Part shown: positions 32,242 through 40,827 of the stretch, one piece after another
Position numbering within the stretch: the stretch's first letter is position 1
How the letters are laid out: each line of letters opens with the position of its first letter
DNA from: Truepera radiovictrix DSM 17093
GTDB taxonomy: Bacteria > Deinococcota > Deinococci > Deinococcales > Trueperaceae
Reading direction: 5' to 3'
NCBI RefSeq assembly: GCF_000092425.1
Contig: NC_014221.1
Span: 1,121,001-1,185,000, forward strand
Length of the DNA stretch: 64,000 nucleotides
Notes under the pieces: generated by a model
Told to the model about the DNA's origin: nothing
Seen by the model: the letters and a program-made list of their open reading frames with translations, nothing else
Database searches by the model: none
Program-made: the position numbers and the translations under genes

Positions 32242-33312
32242 CTAGGGAGCGCCCCCGGCACTCTGCAATGCGAGGTTGAGGAGCGCTGGGGGCGGGTCGC
32301 CGGGTTGGGCGGGGGAGAGGAGAAAGGCCGCCTCGACCTCCCCAGATCCATTCACGACGAGCGCTTGCGTCTCTAGAAAGCGCAAAAAAGGCTCAGGTGC
32401 GCCGATGGCGACGAACTGCCAATCGGGAAACGCCGCTTCGAAGGTGGGCAGAACTGCTTCATCCCCGGTCACGAGCCCGACGCCCGGCACGCCGTAACGC
32501 TCTAGGAGCTCGGGCAGCGCTTCCAGCACCGCGCGCTGCTCGGCGGCGATGGCGCGGTCGTTGTCCGTCCCCTCTCCAGAAGCGTCTACGGCGAGGGCGC
32601 TGACGCGCATGAGGAGTGCGGGAGCGCTCACCGGCAGCGCCTCCTCTGGCACCTGCGTCCCGCGCGCCGCCGGTATGGGGGTGAGCGGGGGTTCATCGCC
32701 CGCCAAAAAGGTGCGCGCAGCCTCCGTGACGAGCGGCACGAGCCCCTGCGCCTCCCAGATACCGGGTAGCAGGAAGCGGTAGGCGACCCTCTGCCCTTCC
32801 ATGAGGTAAAGCCCCGACAGGTTGGTGTCCCGCGCGAAGCCGCCCGACGAGACCTGTAAGGGAAGCGCCTGCGCGTCGTCGAACAAGACCTGCGCCACCG
32901 GCAGCCGCGCCGCTACCTCCGCGCGCTCGGCGTCCCCCGGCAGCGCCCCGAGCCGCCCGTAGAGGAGCGCTACGCTCTCCCCCTCGAGCTGAGGCCAGAG
33001 GGTCGTCACGGGGTTAACAAGGGTCGCGGCGGGATCGGCTTGGGGGTTAAGGTCGGCGAGCGGCAGCGCGTCCCGCGTGTCGAGGGCAAAGACTGCGTCC
33101 TCGACCCAGAGGAGATAGCGCCCGGTGGTGGGCAGCGTTTCCTCAGTGTCCTGAGCGTTTGTGAAGCTTATTTCGAGAAAGCTTCCCGGTGTGAGTGCAG
33201 CGTTTTCAAAAGGCACGGCGATAACATTCTGGGCACCTGCCCAACCAGATGCTATAAGTAAACATAGCGTCCAGTGCGTTCTCCGTTTTGCTGAAAGAAA
33301 GAAGTGCAACAC
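32242..33312 (-). CDS. Secreted protein of unknown function, long paralogue
   Basis: A 356-residue protein with a clear signal peptide (about residues 1-27, LCLLIASGWAGAQ). N-terminal module with GRYLLWVEDAVFALDTRD, a middle module (about 100-230) and a C-terminal module with LLERYGVPGVGLVTGD and FEAAFPDWQFVAIG. The GTG start is set by AGGAGG 6 nt upstream. Its only visible relative here is the shorter neighbour. A hairpin terminator separates it from the peptide gene upstream. Function unknown; binding or handling of the exported product is a guess. Confidence 0.75.
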   Translation of the reverse strand: MLHFFLSAKRRTHWTLCLLIASGWAGAQNVIAVPFENAALTPGSFLEISFTNAQDTEETLPTTGRYLLWVEDAVFALDTRDALPLADLNPQADPAATLVNPVTTLWPQLEGESVALLYGRLGALPGDAERAEVAARLPVAQVLFDDAQALPLQVSSGGFARDTNLSGLYLMEGQRVAYRFLLPGIWEAQGLVPLVTEAARTFLAGDEPPLTPIPAARGTQVPEEALPVSAPALLMRVSALAVDASGEGTDNDRAIAAEQRAVLEALPELLERYGVPGVGLVTGDEAVLPTFEAAFPDWQFVAIGAPEPFLRFLETQALVVNGSGEVEAAFLLSPAQPGDPPPALLNLALQSAGGAP

Positions 33313-33354
33313 GGTGGGCCTCCTAAGCTTTCAAGTGTAAGTAAAGAAGTAAGA

Positions 33355-33395
33355 GAAACCAGTTGCAGGCATGCTAGGTTGTGACAACTGGTTTC
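33355..33395 (-). terminator. Hairpin between the peptide gene and the exporter genes
   Basis: On the minus strand, an 11-bp perfect stem GAAACCAGTTG / CAACTGGTTTC (33395-33385 with 33365-33355, 19-nt loop) is followed by a pyrimidine-rich TCTTACTTCTTT. It is positioned to end most transcripts after the peptide gene and let some through. Confidence 0.6.
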
Positions 33396-33406
33396 ATCTA
33401 ATCTGA

Positions 33407-33640
33407 TTACACTACACAGAATGATTGACAAGTTCCGCAGCTTGGAGTTCCCGTCCGAGCGTTACACTGCGAGTCATAGAAGACAGGGGCACTGCAGTTT
33501 CTCGACCGCCCCTGTCCGCAAAACTGGCAGAAGAAGATTCTGCTTGGACCGCAATTCGTGTTTGCGAAAGCGGGCGAGAGTCCGATGAACCCGGATAGGA
33601 TAGCAAAAACCAGAAGAACCTTTTTGCAGACTTTTCTCAC
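33407..33640 (-). CDS. Cysteine-rich secreted peptide
   Basis: A 77-residue precursor with a signal peptide (about residues 1-26, ending SPAFA) and a mature region of ~51 residues holding eight cysteines (30, 38, 41, 49, 59, 68, 71, 75), including CQFC and CGTC, ending FCVV. The even number suggests disulfides. The GTG start has GGGGAGG 7 nt upstream and overlaps by 4 nt the gene for a tandem thioredoxin-fold protein, so the two are made together. GC content is well below that of surrounding genes, suggesting acquisition. No family is recognised; a bacteriocin-like peptide or cofactor-bearing small subunit are possibilities. Confidence 0.75.
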   Translation of the reverse strand: MRKVCKKVLLVFAILSGFIGLSPAFANTNCGPSRIFFCQFCGQGRSRNCSAPVFYDSQCNARTGTPSCGTCQSFCVV

Positions 33641-34395
33641 CTTTTAACCTCCCCTTCTGTTGCCACGAGCGCTTCCGCAACCTCTCGAAAGTCCTCGCGG
33701 TAACCTAGGTCGACCCAGGTAACTAAACCCTCTTTTAAATACACCATTGAGGGAACCCCCGGCAGTTGCCACGCAATCGCTGTATCTCTAGCATGCTCGT
33801 GCTGGCTCGGACACCCTTCAAAAAGAGGCTCTTCACCTCTTGTGACAAGCACCGTGATATTCAAAGCGGTGTCTCGGCAAACTTCAGCTAGAACGTCACG
33901 CCCTCTCAAGCAAGCTTCGCAGCTCTCTCGGTAGAACACCAATAAGCCTGTGTAGTTTGCAAAGACCCCTTCAACGCGCTCTCCTATCGCAATGTTGTAG
34001 GCGTAGTCTAATAGGCGCGTTCCGTTCGCGACGTCTTCAACCATCATCCGCACTTCAGACGTCGCGATGGGTTCGGTGTACCCCTCGGCAATCTGACCAT
34101 CTTTGAGGACAAGAACTGTCGGTGTTGTTTCAACCCTCAAGGTGCGTGCAACTAGCCTGTGAGACGTGTCCTGCAAATAAGGTTCATAGTCGAGTTCGGG
34201 TTCAGAGCCGATGTAGGTTACGGGGAGCCCTTCAAGCTCTTGTCTGAGGACTTCGCACGCCTTGCAGTCGGCGCTAACAAAAGCAAGTACATGTACGCCG
34301 CTCTCGAGCCCCAGACCATAAGGCACCATTTGCGCAAGACCAATGTGGAGTAGCATGAAGCCCATCGTAATGACGTTGAACCGAGCTAAGCGCAT
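33637..34395 (-). CDS. Secreted tandem thioredoxin-fold protein
   Basis: A 252-residue protein with an N-terminal signal or anchor (about 4-22) and two thioredoxin-like domains. Domain 1 has Cys44-Lys-Ala-Cys47 and a cis-proline-type TTP (Pro92); domain 2 has Cys159-Glu-Ala-Cys162 and GVPS (Pro215), plus Cys173 and Cys195. Two complete CxxC sites outside the cytoplasm suggest a disulfide oxidase or isomerase. ATG 34395 is chosen for AAGGAGGGGG 7 nt upstream. The adjoining cysteine-rich peptide is the obvious substrate (inference). Low GC like the peptide gene. First gene of the operon. Confidence 0.82.
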   Translation of the reverse strand: MRLARFNVITMGFMLLHIGLAQMVPYGLGLESGVHVLAFVSADCKACEVLRQELEGLPVTYIGSEPELDYEPYLQDTSHRLVARTLRVETTPTVLVLKDGQIAEGYTEPIATSEVRMMVEDVANGTRLLDYAYNIAIGERVEGVFANYTGLLVFYRESCEACLRGRDVLAEVCRDTALNITVLVTRGEEPLFEGCPSQHEHARDTAIAWQLPGVPSMVYLKEGLVTWVDLGYREDFREVAEALVATEGEVKR

Positions 34396-34514
34396 CGCTA
34401 CCCCCTCCTTCTGCAACCTTGAAAACCATAAAAGCTTGTCTTTCGTTTGCCTAAAAGCTAGCAGTTTTTAACCCGCTGTACAAGTTATCGGTTCACGCCT
34501 TAAGCGTGAACCCT
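34396..34514 (-). promoter_or_regulatory. Promoter region of the peptide/thioredoxin operon
   Basis: On the minus strand TTGTAC, 17 nt, TAGCTT forms a plausible promoter before the thioredoxin gene. Three nt past the regulator's stop lies a perfect 9-bp inverted repeat GGTTCACGC-ttaag-GCGTGAACC (34490-34512). With no T-run behind it, it may be an operator rather than a terminator. Confidence 0.45.
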
Positions 34515-35060
34515 TCACGCCCCTGCCAACATCTCCTGCCAGAGCGAGAGCAAGTCGAAGTAGGCGAGCGCGAGCTGCACGCGGTTCTCTACGCCTACCT
34601 TCTCGCGGACGCTCATGACGAGGTTAGAAACGCGCCCCCCGGAGAGCCCCAGGCGGCGGGCGATAGCCGCGTTCGTGTGGCCCGTGGCGAGAAGCCGGAG
34701 CACGGTGCGTTCGCGTTCGGTGAGGGGGTCGGGGGGGAGCGGCGGCCCTTCATAAAAGGTCTCGCCGCGAGCGACGCGCTGCGCGAGGTCGGCAAAATCC
34801 ACGGGTTCGCGCCCCACGACGGCGAGGCCCTGGGGGCCGAAGCCGAGCAGGTCGTGGAGGTAGAAAGGCGAGCGGTTGGCGGTGACGACGAGGGTCGGGG
34901 CGCTGGAGCGGGCCACTGCGATGAGCTGCGCGAGGGCGTAACCGGGGCGGTCGTCGACGATGAGGGTCAGCGGCCGAGCGGGCGGGCGCGCGGCGAGCAG
35001 CGCCGCGACCCGGGCCCGCGTCGCGCTGGTGTCGGCGTAGATGCGCACGGCCTCCTGCAC
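34515..35060 (-). CDS. LuxR/NarL-type transcriptional regulator
   Basis: A 181-residue protein. The C-terminal part (about 112-170) is a GerE/LuxR helix-turn-helix (LTERERTVLRLLATGHTNAAIARRL ... VSNLVMSVREKV; the recognition helix follows GLSGG). The N-terminal ~105 residues look receiver-like but lack clear phosphorylation-site aspartates in the usual place, so signal input is unclear. GTG 35060 follows TAAACT by 6 nt: probably leaderless. It is directly upstream of the thioredoxin/peptide operon on the same strand and divergent from tilS-tadA; control of the operon is inference. Confidence 0.85.
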   Translation of the reverse strand: MQEAVRIYADTSATRARVAALLAARPPARPLTLIVDDRPGYALAQLIAVARSSAPTLVVTANRSPFYLHDLLGFGPQGLAVVGREPVDFADLAQRVARGETFYEGPPLPPDPLTERERTVLRLLATGHTNAAIARRLGLSGGRVSNLVMSVREKVGVENRVQLALAYFDLLSLWQEMLAGA

Positions 35061-35144
35061 CCTCCTAGTTTAGCGAGGTGCTTCTCTAAACTTTCTGGAC
35101 TTTTGGGCGGGGCGTACACACCCGCCGCAGGGGATAATGGGGGG

Positions 35145-36815
35145 GTGACGCTCCCCGAGACGCTGCGCCGCGCCCTTTTGCGCCTCGCCCCGGAGGCGCG
35201 GCGCCTGCTCGTGGCGGTCTCCGGCGGTGGCGACTCGGTGGCGCTGTTGCGGCTGCTGCTGGCGCTCCCCGAGCCGCGGTGGGGGCTCGAGGTCGCTCAC
35301 CTCGACCACGCCCTGCGCCCCGACGCGGCCGAGGCGGCGGCTTTCGTCCGGGCGCTCTGCTGGGAGCACGGGGTGGCTTGTCACACGGCGCGTGTCGACG
35401 TGGCGCGCATTGCAAAAGATAGGGGGTGGAACCTCGAGGACGCCGCGCGGCGGCTGCGCTACGGCTTCCTGACGCGCACCGCCAAGCGCGTGGGGGCGGA
35501 CGCGGTGGTCACCGCCCACACCCAGGACGACCAAGCGGAGACGGTGTTGATGCAGCTCCTGCGCGGCGCCGCTCACCTCCAGGGGATGCCCGCGCGGCAG
35601 GGGCGGGTGCTGCGGCCGCTTCTGGAGGTGCCGCGTTCGGCCTTGCGCGCCTACCTCCGGGCGTTGGGGCAGGACTGTTTGGAGGACCCCACCAACGCCG
35701 ACACCTCGCGCACGCGGGCGTGGGTGCGGCACGTCCTGCTGCCCACCCTAGCGGCGCGCGCGCCGCACGTCAAGGCGACCCTCGCGCGCCACGCCGCGCT
35801 GCAGCGCGACCAGGCGGCGCACTTTCGGCGGCTCGCGCAGGGGCTTATAAAGGACGCGGGGGCGGAGGTGCGCGCGCTACTCGCCCAAGACGTGGCGGTG
35901 CAGCGCGCCGCGGTGGCTGAGCTGCTGCGGTGCGCGGGGGTGCCGGTGGACGCGGGCCACGTGGAGGCGGTGCGCGCGGCGCTCCCCACCCCGCACCCGG
36001 TGCGTCTGTCGCTCCCGAAGGGGTACGCGGCGCGCGTCGCGTACGGGCGGCTCGAGCTCGTGGCGCCCACCGCCCCCCCGTCCCCTGCCCCCCCGCTCGA
36101 GCTGCCCGCGGAGCTCGACGCGGCGAAGCTCGCGGCGTTTCCGGCGGCGCGCTTTCGCACCCGCCGCCCGGGCGACCGCGTGCGGCTGCCCGGCGGTTCA
36201 AAAACGCTCGCGGACCTGCTCATCGACCGCAAGGTGCCGCGCGAAGCGCGCGACCGCCTGCGCGTGCTCGCCGCGCACGGCGAGGTGCTCTGGGTCGAAG
36301 GGGTGTTCGTCGACCCCCGCGTGGCGCGCGCGCCACCCGCCCCCGACGAGGACGCGCGCTGGATGCGGCTCGCGCTTAACGAGGCGCGGCGCGCGGCCGA
36401 ACGGGGCGAGCTGCCAGTGGGGGCCGTCGTGGTGCGCGGCGGCGCGGTGCTGGGGCGCGGGCACAACACCACCCGCGAGAGCGGCGACCCGAGCGCCCAC
36501 GCCGAGCTGCACGCGATCAGGCAAGCCGCTGCGGCCTTAGGCGACTGGCGCCTAGCGGGCTGCACGCTCTTTGTAACGCTCGAGCCCTGCCCGATGTGCT
36601 TCGGCGCCCTGCTCAGCGCGCACCTCCCGCGCGTGGTCTACGGCGCCACGAACGCGCGCGAGGGGGCGCTGGGCGGGGTGGCGGACCTGCAGCAGCACCC
36701 CTGGAAGCGCACCGTCGCGGTGCGCGGCGGCGTGCTCGCGGCCGAGGCGGGGGCGCTCCTCACGGCCTTTTTTAGGGCGCGCCGACAGGCGGCGTCGGGG
36801 CGGGGCGCACGTTAG
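35145..36815 (+). CDS. tilS-tadA: tRNA(Ile) lysidine synthase fused to tRNA adenosine deaminase
   Basis: A 556-residue fusion. Residues 1 to about 400 are TilS: PP-loop SGGGDS at 26-31, LDHALRPDA, HTQDDQAETVLM and the C-terminal RPGDRVRLPGGSKTLADLLID domain; it converts C34 of tRNA-Ile(CAU) to lysidine. From about 405 it is TadA: HAE at 452-454 and PCPMC with Cys482 and Cys485, which bind zinc for A34-to-inosine editing of tRNA-Arg(ACG). Both halves look active and both modify wobble bases. GATAAT 6 nt before GTG 35145 suggests a leaderless start; the frame is open further upstream but through the divergent regulator. Similar fusions are known in Deinococcus-Thermus. Confidence 0.94.
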   Translation: MTLPETLRRALLRLAPEARRLLVAVSGGGDSVALLRLLLALPEPRWGLEVAHLDHALRPDAAEAAAFVRALCWEHGVACHTARVDVARIAKDRGWNLEDAARRLRYGFLTRTAKRVGADAVVTAHTQDDQAETVLMQLLRGAAHLQGMPARQGRVLRPLLEVPRSALRAYLRALGQDCLEDPTNADTSRTRAWVRHVLLPTLAARAPHVKATLARHAALQRDQAAHFRRLAQGLIKDAGAEVRALLAQDVAVQRAAVAELLRCAGVPVDAGHVEAVRAALPTPHPVRLSLPKGYAARVAYGRLELVAPTAPPSPAPPLELPAELDAAKLAAFPAARFRTRRPGDRVRLPGGSKTLADLLIDRKVPREARDRLRVLAAHGEVLWVEGVFVDPRVARAPPAPDEDARWMRLALNEARRAAERGELPVGAVVVRGGAVLGRGHNTTRESGDPSAHAELHAIRQAAAALGDWRLAGCTLFVTLEPCPMCFGALLSAHLPRVVYGATNAREGALGGVADLQQHPWKRTVAVRGGVLAAEAGALLTAFFRARRQAASGRGAR

Positions 36816-36870
36816 AGGCGCGTCTCGGGGCGGCCCGGGGGTGTGCTATAACGTAGAGGAGCGTAGGTAG

Positions 36871-37287
36871 ATGGTTGGAGGGCCGATGCAAGAAGAGACG
36901 TTGACACCGACCCCCGCGCGGGGGATGACCATGACCGCCGCCGCCGCTAAAAAAGCGAGCGAGCTTTTGCTGGCCAACAACAAGGAGAACGCCGCGATCC
37001 GCGTTTTCGTCAAGTCGGGGGGTTGCAGCGGTTACTCGTACGGCATGGCGATCGACGACCGGACGCTCGAGGGCGACAGCCTGTTCGAGGACCGCGGCGT
37101 CAAGATCGTGGTCGACAAGATGAGCCTGCCGCTCCTCGCGGGCTCCGAGATCGACTACATCGAGAACATGATGGGTGGCGGCTTTAGCGTGAATAACCCC
37201 AACGCCACGAGCGCCTGCGGCTGCGGGCACTCGTTCCGCACCGACGGCAAAGCAGCCCCCGACGGCCAAGGGGCGAGCTGCCACTAG
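36871..37287 (+). CDS. A-type iron-sulfur carrier (IscA/ErpA family)
   Basis: A 138-residue protein with HesB-like fold. Conserved cysteines are in [10 protein letters not shown] (about residues 50-60) and the C-terminal CGCGHSF. It delivers Fe-S clusters to apoproteins. ATG 36871 has GAGGAG 9 nt upstream; ATG 36886 is a possible alternative. TATAAC just upstream is a -10 candidate. The C-terminal tail after CGCG is longer than usual and ends with another Cys-His. Confidence 0.9.
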   Translation: MVGGPMQEETLTPTPARGMTMTAAAAKKASELLLANNKENAAIRVFVKSGGCSGYSYGMAIDDRTLEGDSLFEDRGVKIVVDKMSLPLLAGSEIDYIENMMGGGFSVNNPNATSACGCGHSFRTDGKAAPDGQGASCH

Positions 37288-37359
37288 GCTTGCGAGACCT
37301 GCGAACACCGCAAGTAGAGGCGGCTAAAGCCGCCTCTTTCGCTTGGGGTGGCAGGAGCG

Positions 37360-38865
37360 CTACGGGGTGTAGCGCAGCACCGGTTTGCGCGCCGCCTTGA
37401 CCTCGTCCAAGCGGCGTACCGGCGTGGTGTAGGGGGCGTTTGGCAGCGCGTCGGGGTCTTCCTGGGCGCGCCGCAAGATGTCCGCGAGCGCCGCGGCAAA
37501 GGCGTCGAGCGTCTCTAAGCTCTCGGTCTCGGTCGGCTCAATCATCATCGCCTCGCGGACGATCAAGGGGAAGTAGACCGTCATCGGGTGCATCCCGTAG
37601 TCGAGGAGCGCCTTGGCGACGTCGAGCGTCTTGACGCCCGCGGGGGGTTGCGCGACGAACTCGTGCATGTTGACGCGGTCGAAGGCGATCTTAAAGCCCG
37701 CCTCGCGCAGCTTAACGCGCAGGTAGTTGGCGTTTAAAACGGCCGCGCTCGAGACCCCCCGTAGACCCTCGCGGCCGAGCGCGCGGATGTAGGTGTAGGC
37801 GCGCACGAGGTTGCCGAAGTTGCCGTAAAACGACCGCATCCGCCCGACCGAGTGGGGGAGGTCGACGTCGACGTCGAAGCGCTCGCCTTCGGGGGTCGCC
37901 ACCTTTTTAATGATGGGCGTGGGTAAAAAGTCGCGCAGGTGCGCCTTGACCCCGACCGGGCCGGTGCCGGGGCCGCCGCCGCCGTGCGGGGTGGTAAAGG
38001 TTTTGTGGAGGTTTAGGTGCACGACGTCAAAGCCCATGTCGCCGGGGCGCGCGCGCCCGACGATGGCGTTGGCGTTGGCGCCGTCGTAGTAGAGGAGCGC
38101 GCCGACCTCGTGCGCGGCGCGGGCGATCTCCAAGATGTTGGTCTCGAAGATGCCCAGCGTGTTGGGGTTGGTGAGCATCACCGCCGCGACCTCGGGGCCG
38201 AGCGCCGCCCTAAAGGCCGCGAGGTCGACCTCGCCGCTCTCGGCGGTCGGCACCTCTTTGACCTCGTAGCCGACCATCGTGGCGGTCGCCGGGTTTGTAC
38301 CGTGCGCGCTGTCGGGGACGATCACCACGCGCCGCGTCGCCCCCTCGCCGCGGTGCTCGTGAAAGGCGCGGATCATCAGGATGCCCGTGAGTTCGCCGTG
38401 CGCCCCGGCCGCAGGTTGGAGCGTCACGGCGTCCATCCCGGTGATCTCGGCGAGGTCGCGCTGCAGGTTGTAAAGGAGCTCCAGAGCGCCCTGCACCGCG
38501 TCCGGGTCGGCGTAGGGGTGCAGCTCGGCGAAGAGCTTGGCGGCCTCCTCGTTGACCTTCGGGTTGTACTTCATGGTGCACGACCCGAGCGGGTAGAAGT
38601 TGCCGTCAATCGACATCTGCCGGTGCGCGAGGCCGGTGTAGTGGCGCACGAGCTCGAGCTCGGAGACCTCCGGCAGCTTGGGCGGCGCCGCCCGCAGGTG
38701 TTCGGCGCCGAGGAGCGCCTGGAGGCTCTCCCCGTCCGGTTTGGGGGGGTGCGCCGCGCGCCGCCCCGGTTTGGAGCGCTCGAAGATGAGGGGGAAGTCG
38801 CCCGCTCGGGGCGCTTCGGGGGTCTCTCGCGGGGCCGCGGGCGTGGGCCCTGGGGCGGTGGTCAT
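37360..38865 (-). CDS. gcvPB: Glycine dehydrogenase (decarboxylating) subunit 2
   Basis: A 501-residue PLP enzyme half of the split P-protein. The PLP lysine lies in [18 protein letters not shown] (about residue 281), preceded by [13 protein letters not shown]. It decarboxylates glycine together with subunit 1 and transfers the aminomethyl group to GcvH. Its start overlaps the gcvPA stop by 4 nt. The N terminus has about 25 extra Pro/Ala-rich residues. Confidence 0.97.
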   Translation of the reverse strand: MTTAPGPTPAAPRETPEAPRAGDFPLIFERSKPGRRAAHPPKPDGESLQALLGAEHLRAAPPKLPEVSELELVRHYTGLAHRQMSIDGNFYPLGSCTMKYNPKVNEEAAKLFAELHPYADPDAVQGALELLYNLQRDLAEITGMDAVTLQPAAGAHGELTGILMIRAFHEHRGEGATRRVVIVPDSAHGTNPATATMVGYEVKEVPTAESGEVDLAAFRAALGPEVAAVMLTNPNTLGIFETNILEIARAAHEVGALLYYDGANANAIVGRARPGDMGFDVVHLNLHKTFTTPHGGGGPGTGPVGVKAHLRDFLPTPIIKKVATPEGERFDVDVDLPHSVGRMRSFYGNFGNLVRAYTYIRALGREGLRGVSSAAVLNANYLRVKLREAGFKIAFDRVNMHEFVAQPPAGVKTLDVAKALLDYGMHPMTVYFPLIVREAMMIEPTETESLETLDAFAAALADILRRAQEDPDALPNAPYTTPVRRLDEVKAARKPVLRYTP

Positions 38866-40220
38866 ACGGACGCCTCCACAAGGTTTGCGCGCTCGGTCGG
38901 GGGGGGCGCCAAGACGCGCCCGAGCGCCGCGACGAGCAGGTCGATGTCTTCGGGGGTGGTGAGCTCGGTGGCGGCGAAGAGCGCCGCGTCGCCCAGGCCG
39001 TAGCTCGCGGGCACCGGGACGGCGGCCGCGACGCCGTGTTCGGCGAGCGCGCGGCGCAGGGCGCGGGCGCTCACGGGGAGGCGCACGGCGAACTCGTTGA
39101 AAAAAGGTTTGTGCGTGAGCGGCGCCAACCCCGCCTCGGCGAGCCGCCGCGCCAGCAGGTGCGCGTTCTGCACGCTCTTGGTGGCGGCCTCGCGGAGCCC
39201 TTGGGGGCCGAGCGCGCTCAGGTTCACGGCGGCCATGAGGGCGCTCAGTTGGTGGTTCGAGCAGATGTTCGATTTGGCCTTCGAGCGGCGGATGTGCTGC
39301 TCACGCGCCTGCAGGGTCAGCACGAACGCGCGCCGCCCCTCTAGGTCGGTCGTCTCGCCGACCAAGCGCCCCGGCAGCTGCCGCAAGAGCGGTTCGGTGA
39401 CGACCATGAAGCCGAAGTGCGGGCCGCCGAAGGCGACCGGGTTGCCGACCGTCTGCCCGTCGCCGACGGCGACGTCCGCGCCGTACTCGCCGGGCGATTT
39501 AAGCACCGCCAAAGAGAAGGGGTCACACACCGCGACGAAAAGCGCCCCCGCGGCGTGCGCCGCCTCGGCGAGCGCGGGCATGGGCTCTAGGTAGCCCAAG
39601 AAGTTGGGGTTCTGCGCGACGACGCAGGCGACGTCCTCCCCGACCGCCGGTTCGGGGGTGGTGAGGTCACGCAGCGCGACCTCTTCGAGGGCGACCTCGA
39701 GCGGCCGCAGGTAAGTCGCGAGCACCTCGCGCGTCTCGGGGTGCACCCCTTGGCTCACAAGGACGCGGTGGCGCCCCTTGTGGCGCACGGCCAAAAGCGC
39801 CGCCTCGGCGACCGCGGTAGCGCCGTCGTACATCGAGGCGTTGGAGATGGGCAGCCCGGTGAGCTCGCTCATCATCGTCTGAAACTCGAAAGTCGCCTGC
39901 AAGATGCCCTGCGAGACCTCGGGTTGGTACGGCGTGTAGGCGGTGACGAACTCGCTCTGCAGCGCTAGGTGCGGTGTCACGGCGGGGATGAAGTGCCCCT
40001 TTAAGCCGCCGCCCAAAAAGCTCGCCCGCACCGGTTTGTTCTTTGCCGCGAGCGCGCGCAGGTGCCGCAGCAGGGCGGCCTCGTCGAGCCCTTCGGGGAG
40101 CCTCAGCTCGCCTACCTGGAGCGCCTCGGGGAGGTCGCCAAAGAGCGCGTCGACGCTCTCGACGCCGATCGCGGCGAGCGCCCGCGCGACGTCCTCGGGG
40201 GTGTGCGGGAGGTAGTTCAC
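38862..40220 (-). CDS. gcvPA: Glycine dehydrogenase (decarboxylating) subunit 1
   Basis: 452 residues, [20 protein letters not shown] onward; [22 protein letters not shown] and [20 protein letters not shown] are typical of the alpha subunit of split P-protein. The GTG start overlaps the gcvH stop (GTGA) and has AGGAG upstream; the frame continues upstream but through gcvH. Confidence 0.97.
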   Translation of the reverse strand: MNYLPHTPEDVARALAAIGVESVDALFGDLPEALQVGELRLPEGLDEAALLRHLRALAAKNKPVRASFLGGGLKGHFIPAVTPHLALQSEFVTAYTPYQPEVSQGILQATFEFQTMMSELTGLPISNASMYDGATAVAEAALLAVRHKGRHRVLVSQGVHPETREVLATYLRPLEVALEEVALRDLTTPEPAVGEDVACVVAQNPNFLGYLEPMPALAEAAHAAGALFVAVCDPFSLAVLKSPGEYGADVAVGDGQTVGNPVAFGGPHFGFMVVTEPLLRQLPGRLVGETTDLEGRRAFVLTLQAREQHIRRSKAKSNICSNHQLSALMAAVNLSALGPQGLREAATKSVQNAHLLARRLAEAGLAPLTHKPFFNEFAVRLPVSARALRRALAEHGVAAAVPVPASYGLGDAALFAATELTTPEDIDLLVAALGRVLAPPPTERANLVEASV

Positions 40221-40600
40221 CCCTGCTCCTGAAGCGCTTCGTAGTCTTCGGCGCTGAGAAGCCCCGAGAGCGCGTCCTCGCCGGCGACGCGCAGCCGGAA
40301 CATCCAGCCCCCGCCGTAGGGCTCGCTGTTGATGGTCTCGGGGGAGGTCTCGAGCTCGCTGTTGACCTCGGTGACGGTGCCGGCGACGGGCGCGTAGATG
40401 TCCGAAGCGGTCTTGACCGACTCGACGACGGCGACCGCCTCGCCCGCGGCGACCTCGCGGCCGACCTCGGGGAGCTCGACGAACACGACGTCGCCGAGCT
40501 GGTCTTGCGCGAAGTCGGTGATGCCGACGGTGAGGGTGTCGCCCTCTAACTTCGACCACTCGTGGGTGGGGCTGTAGCGGAGATCTTTGGGGGTGTTCAT
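40217..40600 (-). CDS. gcvH: Glycine cleavage H protein
   Basis: A 127-residue lipoyl carrier. The lipoylated lysine is in [16 protein letters not shown]. It shuttles the aminomethyl intermediate between P-, T- and L-proteins. AAGGAG lies upstream of ATG. Confidence 0.97.
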   Translation of the reverse strand: MNTPKDLRYSPTHEWSKLEGDTLTVGITDFAQDQLGDVVFVELPEVGREVAAGEAVAVVESVKTASDIYAPVAGTVTEVNSELETSPETINSEPYGGGWMFRLRVAGEDALSGLLSAEDYEALQEQG

Positions 40601-40700
40601 AGGGGCTCCTTAAGCGGGGCTATAGGGCTTAGCCTACCGGAAACGCCGCTTCGGGGGTGTGTACGGTCTTCCGTTGTCGTGGTCTACGTTTGGCTACGAT

Positions 40701-40722
40701 ATTTGTACTTGATTTGTACTTG
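40701..40722. repeat. Perfect tandem 11-bp repeat upstream of gcvH
   Basis: ATTTGTACTTG occurs twice back to back (40701-40711, 40712-40722) in the 227-nt gap between gcvT and gcvH, about 100 nt upstream of gcvH. A candidate operator on one helical turn. No glycine-riboswitch fold was recognised in this gap. Confidence 0.55.
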
Positions 40723-40827
40723 CGTCTGCTGTCTCGCGCGGCGCTCAGCGGTCGCCGTCGGCTCCATTAGGAAAACCGCTCCTTACACGCGCGCCGTGAC
40801 GACGGCGGTAGCGACCCGTGCGGGCGC

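Noticed and set aside
34506-35144. Upstream extension of the tilS-tadA frame
   Set aside because: Runs antisense through the LuxR-type gene and lacks conserved residues; the -10 box and TilS motif place the start at 35145.
40601-40827. Glycine riboswitch before gcvH
   Set aside because: Looked for tandem aptamer-like helices in this gap and upstream of gcvT (41917-42019); nothing resembling the conserved core was seen.
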